DNA of 11,915 nucleotides from Caldivirga sp. (lineage in GTDB: Archaea; Thermoproteota; Thermoprotei; Thermoproteales; Thermocladiaceae). The position numbers were made by a program, and so were the translations under genes. The notes beneath the pieces are model-generated. The model saw only the letters and a list, made by a program, of their open reading frames with translations, was not told where the DNA came from and did not search any database. The DNA is taken from NCBI GenBank assembly GCA_028275645.1, contig JAPWUH010000027.1, positions 1-11,915 of the forward strand, in the 5' to 3' direction. Shown here one piece after another: positions 1-7,764 of this stretch. Positions within the stretch are counted from its first letter, which is position 1. Each line of letters begins with the position of its first letter.

Positions 1-1559
1 CCTTCGCCTCAAAGACGTTAGGTGGGAGTGATGAAATATCAGCCGTGCAGGTTGGTAATCCACTACTTGAGAAGCTACTAATAGACGTAATCACAGAACT
101 AGCCCAAAGGAGACTTATCAAGGCCATTAAGGACGTGGGCGGTGGAGGCTTAGCAACGGTGTTGAGTGAGTTGGCTTCACAATTTAACCTAGGCATTAGG
201 GTTTACCTGGACAGGGTTAGGCTTAGGGATGAGTTAAGCCCAGGGGAGATACTCGTCTCCGAGTCCCAGGAGAGGATGGTAGTGGTGGTGGACCCAGGGC
301 GATTACGTGAAGTGGAGTCGCTGCTAGGCAGCTATGGTGTAGATTACGACGTAATAGGTGAGTTAACCGAAGGTGGAAGGTTTGAGGCGTATTACAGGGG
401 TGAGCTGGTAGCTGACCTGCCGGTTAAGTTAATCACAGGCGCCCCGGAGGCTAACCATGAACTCTCAGAACCAGCCCGGCTCAGGGGCCTTTGGGAGCTA
501 CCTCAGTTAACGCCAATACCGTTTAGGGATGCCTTGATTAAGGTGCTTTCCAGCCCCAATGTAGCCTCTAAGGAACCCATTTACACGCTGTATGACCATG
601 AGGTTGGGGTTAGGACCGTAATTAAGCCAGGGCAAGCTGGGGCAGCTGTTTTAAGGGTCCTTGAGGAGGATGGTGGTGACGGGAAGTTGGGCCTTGCCAT
701 AAAGGCTGATGCAAACCCCAGGTATTCATTCCTAGACCCATATATTGGGGCGGCTAATTCGCTGGCTAAGGCGTATAGGAATGTGGTTGCCGTCGGCGGC
801 AGGCCCATAGCAGCCGTGGACTCGATAAACGTGGGGAATCCTGAATTACCTGATAGGTACTGGTACTTCGTCATGTCGGTTAAGGGCCTTTCATGGATAG
901 CTAAGTCGTTGGGGGTACCCATAGTTGGCGGTAAGGTGAGCTTCTACAATGAGGACTCAACGGCAAACACTGTGATAAAGCCCGTGGTCGCCGTGGCCAT
1001 GCTTGGCGTATTGGATGACATAGATAGGAGCATCAGCGGTGGGCTTAAGGGTAATGGATCACTTATAGTGATTGGATTAACAGATAATGAGCTTGGCGGT
1101 TCCGAGTACCTGCATAGGGTTCATGGGATGGTTAGGGGTTTACCACCAAGGCCCAAACCGGAGGAGGAACTGCGTAACGCTGAGGTTGTACTTAGGTTAA
1201 TTGAGCGGGGACTCGTGAACTCCTGCATGGACATTGGACTGGGGGGATTGGCAACAACACTGTTAAAGATGTCAGCCACCGGTGGCGTAGGTTTTAACGT
1301 CGACTTATCGAAGACCCCTACCAACGGCACCATGGACCCTGTGGCGGTGGCCTTCTCAGAAACCAATGCAAGGTATGTGATCGAAACCCACCACGCCAGC
1401 GAGGTAATGAGTATCCTTAGGGAGGTGGGTGTACCCCACGCTGTAATAGGCGTCTCCGGGGGTGATTCAGCCAGGTTTCTGTGGATGGGTGATGAACTAG
1501 CCTCATTGAAGGTAAGCGAAGTAATGGGGTATTACTCATCACTATGGGGTGTATTTTAA
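1..1559 (+). CDS. purL: Phosphoribosylformylglycinamidine synthase subunit PurL (5' end missing)
   Basis: The large ATP-dependent subunit of FGAM synthetase, which turns FGAR into FGAM with ammonia from PurQ, in complex with PurS. The reading frame is open from base 3, so the gene begins before the window; the GTG at 45 is an internal Val within SAVQVGNP, not a start. About 518 codons are visible; family members of the small PurL type are about 700-740 residues, so roughly 200 N-terminal residues, including the catalytic His region, are off the edge. Visible motifs in order are VQVGNPLLEK, the glycine-rich KDVGGGGLA, the strongly conserved ILVSESQERM, ADANPRYSFLDPY, INVGNPE, GGKVSFYNED, SCMDIGLGGLA and FSETNARYVIE. 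The C-terminal motif usually written HDxxxGGL has Met for His here. Its TAA stop shares one base with the purF start. PurS and PurQ are encoded in a different transcription unit 6 kb away. Confidence 0.96.
   Translation, partial: FASKTLGGSDEISAVQVGNPLLEKLLIDVITELAQRRLIKAIKDVGGGGLATVLSELASQFNLGIRVYLDRVRLRDELSPGEILVSESQERMVVVVDPGRLREVESLLGSYGVDYDVIGELTEGGRFEAYYRGELVADLPVKLITGAPEANHELSEPARLRGLWELPQLTPIPFRDALIKVLSSPNVASKEPIYTLYDHEVGVRTVIKPGQAGAAVLRVLEEDGGDGKLGLAIKADANPRYSFLDPYIGAANSLAKAYRNVVAVGGRPIAAVDSINVGNPELPDRYWYFVMSVKGLSWIAKSLGVPIVGGKVSFYNEDSTANTVIKPVVAVAMLGVLDDIDRSISGGLKGNGSLIVIGLTDNELGGSEYLHRVHGMVRGLPPRPKPEEELRNAEVVLRLIERGLVNSCMDIGLGGLATTLLKMSATGGVGFNVDLSKTPTNGTMDPVAVAFSETNARYVIETHHASEVMSILREVGVPHAVIGVSGGDSARFLWMGDELASLKVSEVMGYYSSLWGVF
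1546..1551 (+). promoter_or_regulatory. Ribosome binding site that favours the 1559 start of purF
   Basis: GGGGTG lies 7 bases before the ATG at 1559 and matches the archaeal GGAGGTGA consensus with one mismatch. It overlaps the alternative upstream ATG at 1544, so that start has no comparable site. This agrees with the need for Cys at residue 2. Confidence 0.5.
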
Positions 1560-2869
1560 TGTGCGGTATATGGGCCTTCTCGGGTTCCAAAGCCCCAGGT
1601 TACGTGGCTAAGATGGCACCCTGGCACATGCATAGGGGCCAGGAGGGCGTGTCGTATGCCTGTAATGTTAACGGTGTTTTAATGAAACTTGGTAATACGG
1701 GCAACCTGGCATCTACGTTATGCCTAGGCCATGCCAGGTACTCGACAAGCGGACCTTATGGTGTGGAGCTCCAGCCTATAGTACTAGGCGACATGGCAAT
1801 GGTCTTTAATGGTACCATAGCCAACTACAAGGAACTGGTCAAGATAATGAGGAGCTGGGGTCTGGAGGTTACCAATGATCATTACGATGCTTGGGTCTTG
1901 GCAATGTACCTAAGGCACCTGTTAATGAGACACGACATTAATGGGGCGGTTAGGAGACTGTTCACGACAGTTAAGGGGGGTTATGCAATAATCGCTATAT
2001 GGAAGGGACAGCTACTGCTAATTAGGGATCCCTGGGGGATAAGGCCATTGAGCATTGGCTTCAACGACGATGGCATTGCCGCGGCCTCAGAGACTAGCGC
2101 CCTTGAGGTGTTAGGCATGAGATGGCGTGAATTGGAGCCTGGAAGAGCCGTGGTGATTAACCCCAGGGGTAATGCTGAGGTTTATGGGGATGGAACCAGG
2201 GGTGTTAAAAGGGCCTATTGCGCCCTTGAGTACATCTACTTCATGAGACCCGACTCTTACTTTAACGGAATAAGCGTGTACAGCGTCAGACAGAGACTTG
2301 GGTTATCGCTGGCTAGGAAGGAGCCAATTAAGGATATTGATACAGTGACCTCAATACCCGAATCAGCTAGGGTAGCAGCCCAGAGCTACGCAAGGGCATT
2401 GGGTAAGCCCATGGAGGATTTAATAGTGAAGAATAGGTTCCTTGGTAGGAACTTCATCAAGCCACCCATGGAGAGAAACCAGGAGCTTTACGGGGTCATT
2501 AAGGAGGGGATTAGGGGGAAGTCTCTCGTCGTCGTTGATGATTCAATAATAAGGGGTGATACCCTAAGGCTACTGATACCTAAGTTAAGGGGTTATGGTG
2601 CACGGGCCATTCATGTGAGGATTTCTTCACCACCAATAAGGTACCCGTGCTTCATGGGTATGGACTTCCCCACACGGCGTGAGTTAATAGCCCATGGTAA
2701 GGCCATTGAGGATGTTAGGAAGGCCCTTGGTTCGGATTCACTTATCTACCTCACCGTGGATGAATTGTTATGGTCCATAGGCGTTGATGAGGTCTGCACC
2801 GCATGTTTCACGGGCAATTACCCATTCAACATCAACATCGATGAGGTTGAGGGGGATTTCACCAGGTGA
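1559..2869 (+). CDS. purF: Amidophosphoribosyltransferase PurF (glutaminase-active copy)
   Basis: Catalyses the first committed purine step, PRPP plus glutamine to 5-phosphoribosylamine. The ATG at 1559 (436 residues) is chosen over 1544 because it gives M-C-G-I; removal of Met exposes the Cys nucleophile of the Ntn-hydrolase domain. The 1544 start would add a five-residue propeptide, which some PurF proteins do have. Glutaminase motifs: HRGQE (25-29), GHARYSTSG (57-65), FNG (83-85), RDPWGIRPL (156-164) and ASETSAL (176-182). The phosphoribosyltransferase domain has PES (268-270), KNRFLGRNFI (291-300) and the PRPP motif VVVDDSIIRGDT (324-335). Cys221, Cys364, Cys413 and Cys416 match the four 4Fe-4S ligands known from Bacillus PurF, so an oxygen-sensitive cluster is likely. 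Oddity: from KNR to DDS the flexible loop is about four residues shorter than in E. coli PurF and lacks the V-x-x-K segment. It overlaps purL by one base and is followed after 6 bases by a paralogue. Confidence 0.95.
   Translation: MCGIWAFSGSKAPGYVAKMAPWHMHRGQEGVSYACNVNGVLMKLGNTGNLASTLCLGHARYSTSGPYGVELQPIVLGDMAMVFNGTIANYKELVKIMRSWGLEVTNDHYDAWVLAMYLRHLLMRHDINGAVRRLFTTVKGGYAIIAIWKGQLLLIRDPWGIRPLSIGFNDDGIAAASETSALEVLGMRWRELEPGRAVVINPRGNAEVYGDGTRGVKRAYCALEYIYFMRPDSYFNGISVYSVRQRLGLSLARKEPIKDIDTVTSIPESARVAAQSYARALGKPMEDLIVKNRFLGRNFIKPPMERNQELYGVIKEGIRGKSLVVVDDSIIRGDTLRLLIPKLRGYGARAIHVRISSPPIRYPCFMGMDFPTRRELIAHGKAIEDVRKALGSDSLIYLTVDELLWSIGVDEVCTACFTGNYPFNINIDEVEGDFTR
2865..2869 (+). promoter_or_regulatory. 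Ribosome binding site of the purF paralogue
   Basis: GGTGA, a core archaeal Shine-Dalgarno, includes the purF TGA stop and ends 6 bases before the ATG at 2876. It supports that start and suggests coupled translation with purF. Confidence 0.5.
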
Positions 2870-2875
2870 TGCACT

Positions 2876-4090
2876 ATGGGTACGGCTGGGTTCCTGGGGG
2901 TTTTATCATTCCATGATGGCTGGGATGTGGGTAAGGTGCTTAAGTATGGGTTACTGGCGCTGAGACATAGGGGTGAAACCCACTGGGTTTCCGTCTTAAC
3001 CAATAGTGGGCTAGCGGCGAAGAAACTCGACGAGGTAGGCGATATTGATGTTAATGGATGGGCCGGCATAGCTTGCTCCACTACTGATGACTCACTATTT
3101 GGGGTCGTTAAGTGCGGTGATGTGGATGTGGCTTACTGCTACGAGGGGCAGGGGATCAGTGAAGGTGAGGTATGTGATATAGTCCTTAACGGTAGAGCAA
3201 TTGAAAAGAGCTTGACATTACTGGCCTTAACAAGCAACGGTCGCCTGGTGGGTTATAGATCTGTTGATGGGCGTAGGACCCTGGCTTTAGGTGCCTATGG
3301 CTTCGACCTAGCCTACATCTCCAATGAGACGGCGGCCATAAATGCAGTGGGTGGTGCAGTCAGGACCTTCATAAGACCCGGCTCGGTAATAGACATCTCC
3401 AGGTACGTGGTTAGGGAAACAAGGGTTGTTAACCATGTGGAGAACCCTAGGTTATGCCCCCTTGAATTAATCTACCTAAGCAGGGCTGACTCTGAGGTTA
3501 ATGGATACTCCGTTTATGCATTTAGGAAAGCCCTAGCCCGGAGACTAGCCACTAGGTTAAGGGGTAAAACCGCAAGGGATGTGGACATAGTCATTGGTGT
3601 ACCAGATACGGGTATCATCTACGCATTGAAGGTCGGTGAGGCGTTAGGTAAACCCGTGGAACTGGCTTTAATGAACATAGAGAGGCGCAGGTCTGCGCTC
3701 ATAGATGAGGCCACAATGAGGCAGGCTACGGTGCACCTAAAGATAACTCCTGTCGTTAAGGAGCTAAGGGGCAAGAGAGTTCTACTTATTGATGACTCAC
3801 TGTTAAGTGGCTTAACCATTAAGGAGGTGTCGCAGGTGTTGAGACATAGGGCTGGGGTTAAGGAAGTTCACGTGGGCATAGCCAGCCCCAGGATAACCAA
3901 GTCATGCCCCTACGGCGTCACCATGCCGCCAACGGAGATGCTGTTAACAAGGGTTTTTCACATTGATGAGGAGTTGATTAAGGTCCTTGAGGTTGACTCA
4001 ATAACCTGGGTCTCAATTGACGACTTGGTTAATGCCGCCAGGGAGACTGGGATAATGGAGGAGTTATGCCTAGAATGCTTCCTACGGTGA
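2876..4090 (+). CDS. PurF paralogue with a dead glutaminase domain
   Basis: A 404-residue protein with the two-domain layout of amidophosphoribosyltransferase. The N-terminus reads MGTAGFLG where PurF has MCGIxxF, so the Cys nucleophile is absent. RGQE has become RGETH (32-36), GHxRYST has become GWAGIACSTT (61-70), and the oxyanion Asn-Gly is not recognisable; only a trace of the SETxA motif remains (149-153). The phosphoribosyltransferase half is better kept: PDTG (243-246), a loop of canonical length with VHLK (286-289), and the PRPP motif VLLIDDSLLSGLT (302-314). However, KNRxxGRxFI has become MNIERRRSALI. Cys194, Cys344, Cys398 and Cys401 align with the four 4Fe-4S ligands. Retention of the cluster and PRPP site argues against a decaying gene. 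Inferred roles are a non-glutaminase partner of the neighbouring PurF, or an ammonia-dependent or regulatory subunit. The function is not established by sequence alone. Confidence 0.88.
   Translation: MGTAGFLGVLSFHDGWDVGKVLKYGLLALRHRGETHWVSVLTNSGLAAKKLDEVGDIDVNGWAGIACSTTDDSLFGVVKCGDVDVAYCYEGQGISEGEVCDIVLNGRAIEKSLTLLALTSNGRLVGYRSVDGRRTLALGAYGFDLAYISNETAAINAVGGAVRTFIRPGSVIDISRYVVRETRVVNHVENPRLCPLELIYLSRADSEVNGYSVYAFRKALARRLATRLRGKTARDVDIVIGVPDTGIIYALKVGEALGKPVELALMNIERRRSALIDEATMRQATVHLKITPVVKELRGKRVLLIDDSLLSGLTIKEVSQVLRHRAGVKEVHVGIASPRITKSCPYGVTMPPTEMLLTRVFHIDEELIKVLEVDSITWVSIDDLVNAARETGIMEELCLECFLR
4057..4063 (+). promoter_or_regulatory. Ribosome binding site upstream of purM
   Basis: GGAGGAG lies 2 bases before the ATG at 4066; counted from the GGAGG core the spacing is 4. 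It is 11 bases before the next in-frame ATG at 4075. It is the only good site here and favours 4066 over the in-frame GTG at 4087. Confidence 0.45.
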
Positions 4091-5103
4091 TCAACGTGGG
4101 TTGGACCTACAGGAGGGCTGGGGTTGACCTAAATGCACATCACGAAATGCACAACTACGCCATCGACTCAATAAGGCGGTTAGCGAGGGAATTGAACATT
4201 GAGGTTAGCGAGGGGGCCTTCACCAGGTTCCTAAGTCTCAATAACATGCAACTCACGCTCCACGTTGATGGCGTGGGTACGAAGTCCATGATAGCCTTGG
4301 CCACCCACAGGTTTAAGGTCCTTGGCTGGGACTGCGTCATAGGCAACACTAATGATGTTGCCTGCGATAACGCAAAACCACTTGCCGTGGTCGACTACGT
4401 AGCCCTAAGGGACAACGATGTGGACGCTGTTAGGGGTGTGATTGATGGGATTATTGATGCCTCAAGTAAGGTCAATGCCATGCTCCTTGGCGGTGAAACC
4501 GCCATAATGCCGGACCTGGTGAATGGGATTGACGTGGCGTGCGCCGTGCTCGGCATTAGGATTGGACTCACGGGAAACGTTAAAACTGATGATGTGGTTA
4601 TTGGGGTTTCATCAAATGGCCTCCACATGAACGGTTACTCACTGGCACGCAGGGTACTACTAGGTAAGTACAGGCTTAATGACCAAGTGTGCGGTGAGGA
4701 GCTCTCAAACCTCTTACTCAAGCCAACTGTCGATTACAGTGGGCTAATCCTTGACCTATACTATTCACGGCTAATTAAGAGGGCTGTACACGTAACCGGT
4801 GGCGCATTCACGAAGCTGAGGAGGGTTCTGGGGCCGGGCCAGGGGCTTAGTCTTGAAATGCCCGAGCCACCTTGCATTTTCCAGGAGATCCAAAGCGTTG
4901 GTGGTGTGGATTGGGGCGAAATGTACAGGGTGTTTAACATGGGCGTTGGGCTGGTGTTAATTACTGACCCAAATAACGTTGATGATGTGGTTAAGGCCGT
5001 TAGGCGTTGGAACCTTAACCCCTGGGTCCTCGGTATGGTTACTGAGGATTATCAAGGTGTTTTAAGCCTTAACCTATGGAACGGCTTAAGGGTTAAGATT
5101 TAG
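4066..5103 (+). CDS. purM: Phosphoribosylformylglycinamidine cyclo-ligase (AIR synthetase) PurM
   Basis: Closes the imidazole ring, converting FGAM to AIR with ATP; it shares the fold of PurL. Family signatures are WTYRRAGVD (13-21), the ATP/metal motif HVDGVGTK (66-73), GNTNDVAC (93-100), LGGETAIMP (141-149), SSNGLHMNGYSL (182-193), HVTGGAF (242-248) and EMYRVFNMGVG (285-295). The 345-residue length is normal. The start is uncertain. ATG 4066 has the better ribosome binding site and overlaps the PurF paralogue by 25 bases. GTG 4087 would give a 4-base GTGA overlap and an N-terminus closer in length to E. coli PurM. It is the last gene of the plus-strand operon; its TAG stop overlaps the stop of the convergent purC. 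Confidence 0.95.
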   Translation: MPRMLPTVINVGWTYRRAGVDLNAHHEMHNYAIDSIRRLARELNIEVSEGAFTRFLSLNNMQLTLHVDGVGTKSMIALATHRFKVLGWDCVIGNTNDVACDNAKPLAVVDYVALRDNDVDAVRGVIDGIIDASSKVNAMLLGGETAIMPDLVNGIDVACAVLGIRIGLTGNVKTDDVVIGVSSNGLHMNGYSLARRVLLGKYRLNDQVCGEELSNLLLKPTVDYSGLILDLYYSRLIKRAVHVTGGAFTKLRRVLGPGQGLSLEMPEPPCIFQEIQSVGGVDWGEMYRVFNMGVGLVLITDPNNVDDVVKAVRRWNLNPWVLGMVTEDYQGVLSLNLWNGLRVKI

Positions 5104-5816
5104 CCTTCAACTATTCCAAGCAGTGCATTCAACTCAGCATATGCCTTAACCAAATCTGCTGCTGAGGCGCCCTTCCTAAACAATTCCTTATCCAGGTGCC
5201 TACCCTCCTTAAGGATCCTCATCGTATCGCCACTTAACTCGTCAGCCAACAGCAACCTACCATCCCTACTAAAGCCAAACTCCAGCTTAAAATCAAGGAG
5301 GGTAAGGCCATGCATGCCCAGTAGCCCCATTAATAGGTCATTTACCTTAAGTGATGTGTTAATGACTTCCTGGAGATCCTCCCTCCCTAATAACCCCGCC
5401 TCAATTAAATCATCAGTAGTTAATAATGGGTCGTGAAGCTCATCACTCTTTAGGTGAAATTCCACCAGCGGCTTTGAAAACCTAGTCAATGGCTTAACCA
5501 TCGGCATCCTCCTCAGGAATGAGCCATAGGCGTAGTTCCTAACAATAACCTCTATCGGCACCATCCTCAAGGCCCTAACGGTTATCCTCCTATCACCATC
5601 CCAATCAATGAAGTGTGTTCTTACGCCGTTCCTCTCTAGGTAGTTCATGAAAAAGGCTGTCTGGGCAGCCGCCAACCTACCCTTACCAGCAGCCACCTCC
5701 CTCCTTAACCCATCAAGTGCAGTTACCTCGTCCTTAAACTCCATGATTAATTCATCATCATTAAGCCTATACACTCTCTTAGCCTTCCCCTCATAAATCA
5801 ACTCCACCATATTCAC
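5100..5816 (-). CDS. purC: SAICAR synthetase PurC
   Basis: Joins CAIR and aspartate with ATP to give SAICAR. The 238-residue protein has the usual length and signatures: YEGKAKRVY (8-16), FKDEVTALDG (27-36), PIEVIVRNYAYGSF (87-100), DPLLTTDDL (129-137), LLDFKLEFGF (173-182) and ADELSGDT (191-198). The last differs from the common DEISPDT. The GTG at 5816 or the ATG at 5810 could start translation. A TATA box centred near 5840 would put the transcript start at about 5815-5816, so both fit a leaderless or nearly leaderless message. The gene is the only purine gene here on the minus strand. It ends tail to tail within purM, so any read-through of either operon is antisense to the other. Confidence 0.95.
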   Translation of the reverse strand: MNMVELIYEGKAKRVYRLNDDELIMEFKDEVTALDGLRREVAAGKGRLAAAQTAFFMNYLERNGVRTHFIDWDGDRRITVRALRMVPIEVIVRNYAYGSFLRRMPMVKPLTRFSKPLVEFHLKSDELHDPLLTTDDLIEAGLLGREDLQEVINTSLKVNDLLMGLLGMHGLTLLDFKLEFGFSRDGRLLLADELSGDTMRILKEGRHLDKELFRKGASAADLVKAYAELNALLGIVEG

Positions 5817-5836
5817 CAGGTTACTCCCCTAGCGCG

Positions 5837-5844
5837 TTTATAAA
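5837..5844 (-). promoter_or_regulatory. TATA box of purC
   Basis: TTTATAAA, centred about 25 bases upstream of the GTG at 5816 on the minus strand, the spacing expected for a crenarchaeal leaderless promoter. Confidence 0.6.
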
Positions 5845-5867
5845 TTTTATTATTTAATCTAATGGTT

Positions 5868-5875
5868 TCGTACGA
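5868..5875. promoter_or_regulatory. Palindrome in the purC-purD divergent promoter
   Basis: TCGTACGA is a perfect 8-base palindrome lying between the two divergent TATA boxes, 15 bases from the centre of the purD box and 31 from that of purC. It is the only GC-containing symmetrical element in an otherwise AT-rich 94-base spacer. A repressor or activator site is possible, but no regulator is identified. Confidence 0.25.
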
Positions 5876-5882
5876 GTTAAGC

Positions 5883-5890
5883 TTATAAAT
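5883..5890 (+). promoter_or_regulatory. TATA box of purD
   Basis: TTATAAAT is centred 24-25 bases before the ATG at 5911, so transcription should begin at or next to the start codon. No ribosome binding site precedes that ATG, consistent with a leaderless mRNA. Confidence 0.65.
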
Positions 5891-5910
5891 ACTAAATTAT
5901 TTAATTAATT

Positions 5911-7386
5911 ATGTTAAAAGATGAGGTGTTGATAGTCGGAGATGGGGCCCGTGAACACGCCATAGCCGTTAAACTGGCTGATAGCGTTCACGAACCGAGA
6001 ATACATGCATTAATGACCCATAGGAACCCTGGTATTGAGTCTATTGTAAGGCAAACGGGTGGCCGCGTCATCATTAGTAGCCTGGATGCCAAGGGCGTTG
6101 CTAAGGCTATCAATGAGGTTAACCCAGACATTGTGGTGATTGGGCCAGAGGAGTCTCAATTCGCCGGCGCCGCTGATAAGGCCATTGAAATGGGTGTACC
6201 AACCTTCGGGGTACCCCGTAGGTTAGCAGTGATTGAGCAGAACAAGGCATTTGCTAGGGAGTTGATGTGGAAGCATAAAATACCAGGTAGACTAGCCTTC
6301 AGGGCATTTAAGGATGCAGGAGATGCGGTGGAGTACATTAAAAACGCTGGTTCTGTAGCCATAAAGCCAGCTAGACAAGCTGGTGGTAAGGGTGTCCGGG
6401 TCTTCTGGGAAAACCTAGCCTACCTCAGAGATGCAATGGGTATGGCCAAGGCATCGCAAGTCATCGACGCCGCGAGGTCCGTCTCCAAATACAGCGATAT
6501 TGAGGATTTGATAATAATCGAGGAAGCAGTGACGGGGGTTGAGTATACAGTACAGGTCATAACCGATGGCTACAGCATTATCGCGCTACCGCCAATCCAG
6601 GATCACCCACACGCCTTTGATTACGATGTAGGACCAGAGTGCGGTGGTATGGGAAGTATTGTGGGGCCAGGACCTAGGTTGCCATTCCTACTAGATGATG
6701 AGTATTGGGAGAGTGTCGATATTGTCAAGCGGACGATAGAGGCGTTGCAAAGGGAGGTTGGTGGTAGGTACGTTGGTGTCCTCTCGGGTCAATTCATGCT
6801 TACGACTTACGGACCAACACTGATTGAGTACTACAGTAGGTTCGGTGACCCGGAGGTTACAAATGCCCTAGCCCTCCTTGAGGCCGACCTCCTGGAGTTG
6901 ATTGAGGCTGCGGTTGAGGGTAGGTTATCCAGCGTTAAGTATAGCTTCAGGGATAACACTGTGGCTATAACTAAGGCTGTGGCGCCCGTGGGTTACCCAC
7001 ACAATAGGGATATGGCGATTAACAGGACAATAACCATAAATGAGAGTGCAATAGCCAAACTAGGCTGTTCCCTATTCTACGGCTCCATCGAGAGGATTAA
7101 CGGTGCCTACAGGACTTTAGGTTCAAGAGCTGTGGAGGTAATGGCCCTGGGCAACACGTACCAGGATGCGTATAGCACTGTTGAAAGGTGCGTGTCCCAG
7201 GTTTCATCGCCTGATTGGCAACTGTTCCATAGGCTAGACATTGGGAGCCCTGAGCTTGTGAGTAGGAGGATTGCCGAGGCTGAGACCATTAGGCAGGTTT
7301 ACACATGGAGACGGCTGCATGGACTTGGTAAGGTTAGGGTGGATTGGGTGCCTGGTAGGGAGCCCATAGTCTACGACTACTCATGA
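5911..7386 (+). CDS. purD: Phosphoribosylamine-glycine ligase (GAR synthetase) PurD
   Basis: Ligates glycine to 5-phosphoribosylamine with ATP; it takes the unstable product of PurF. ATP-grasp signatures in order are VGDGAREHA (9-17), IGPEESQFAGAAD (77-89), KPARQAGGKGV (152-162), EEAVTGVEYTVQVITDG (204-220), LPPIQDH (226-232), GPECGGMG (241-248) and LIEYYSRFGDPE (304-315). In most PurD proteins the last is IExNxRFGDPE, where the Asn binds Mg-ATP; here that Asn is Tyr308. At 491 residues it is longer than the bacterial enzyme (about 430), mostly through a C-terminal extension of about 45 residues after the HRLDIG segment (from about 446). It has its own leaderless promoter, stands alone between two promoters and is co-oriented with purSQT. 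Confidence 0.93.
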   Translation: MLKDEVLIVGDGAREHAIAVKLADSVHEPRIHALMTHRNPGIESIVRQTGGRVIISSLDAKGVAKAINEVNPDIVVIGPEESQFAGAADKAIEMGVPTFGVPRRLAVIEQNKAFARELMWKHKIPGRLAFRAFKDAGDAVEYIKNAGSVAIKPARQAGGKGVRVFWENLAYLRDAMGMAKASQVIDAARSVSKYSDIEDLIIIEEAVTGVEYTVQVITDGYSIIALPPIQDHPHAFDYDVGPECGGMGSIVGPGPRLPFLLDDEYWESVDIVKRTIEALQREVGGRYVGVLSGQFMLTTYGPTLIEYYSRFGDPEVTNALALLEADLLELIEAAVEGRLSSVKYSFRDNTVAITKAVAPVGYPHNRDMAINRTITINESAIAKLGCSLFYGSIERINGAYRTLGSRAVEVMALGNTYQDAYSTVERCVSQVSSPDWQLFHRLDIGSPELVSRRIAEAETIRQVYTWRRLHGLGKVRVDWVPGREPIVYDYS

Positions 7387-7439
7387 CTACTCTACATTTA
7401 ATTGTTTATTTAAATATATCATAAATATTAGGCGTAACA

Positions 7440-7447
7440 TTTATAAA
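7440..7447 (+). promoter_or_regulatory. TATA box of the purSQT operon
   Basis: TTTATAAA is centred about 27 bases before the ATG at 7471. The 84-base spacer after purD is strongly AT-rich, and no ribosome binding site precedes the start, so a leaderless transcript is likely. T-rich stretches at about 7396-7411 may end the purD transcript. Confidence 0.6.
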
Positions 7448-7470
7448 ATTTTTAATTATTCACCTAAACA

Positions 7471-7764
7471 ATGCCCATGAATGGGGTTAAGGGTGGAAGG
7501 TACCTAGTTCACGTAGCCATAACCCTCAAGGGTTCAAGGGACCCTGAGGGTGAGACAATACTTAAGGATGTGGTTACGGCATCAGGCCTCAGTGGCGTAT
7601 TGAAGGTACGTAGTGGCAAGTACCTGGGCTTCGTAATCTCAGCACCAAACGCCGAGGGGGCGGTTAAGGCAGTGGCTGACCTATGCTATAGGCTTAGGAT
7701 CTACAACCCAACGGTCCACGAATTACTGGTGTTGGGTGTTGAGGATGAGGGTAGCGGTGATTAG
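7471..7764 (+). CDS. purS: FGAM synthetase subunit PurS
   Basis: The small structural subunit that holds the PurL-PurQ complex together. At 97 residues it is slightly longer than the typical 80-85. The family pattern of an edge strand followed by xDPEGxxI is present: VHVAITLKGSRDPEGETI (13-30). Then come GVLKVRSGKYLGFVI (42-56) and an alpha helix that begins NAEGAVKAVADL (59-70). The TATA spacing favours the first ATG; a second Met two codons on is possible. It overlaps purQ by 20 bases, fitting the 1:1:1 assembly of the complex. Confidence 0.92.
   Translation: MPMNGVKGGRYLVHVAITLKGSRDPEGETILKDVVTASGLSGVLKVRSGKYLGFVISAPNAEGAVKAVADLCYRLRIYNPTVHELLVLGVEDEGSGD

Noticed and set aside
1544..1558. 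ATG at 1544 as the purF start
   Set aside because: It would bury the Cys nucleophile behind six residues, and the ribosome binding site overlaps it; the ATG at 1559 gives M-C-G-I. A short propeptide cannot be fully excluded.
45..1559. GTG at 45 as the start of purL
   Set aside because: The frame is open to the window edge and the upstream residues FASKTLGGSDEISA fit PurL; the GTG is an internal Val.
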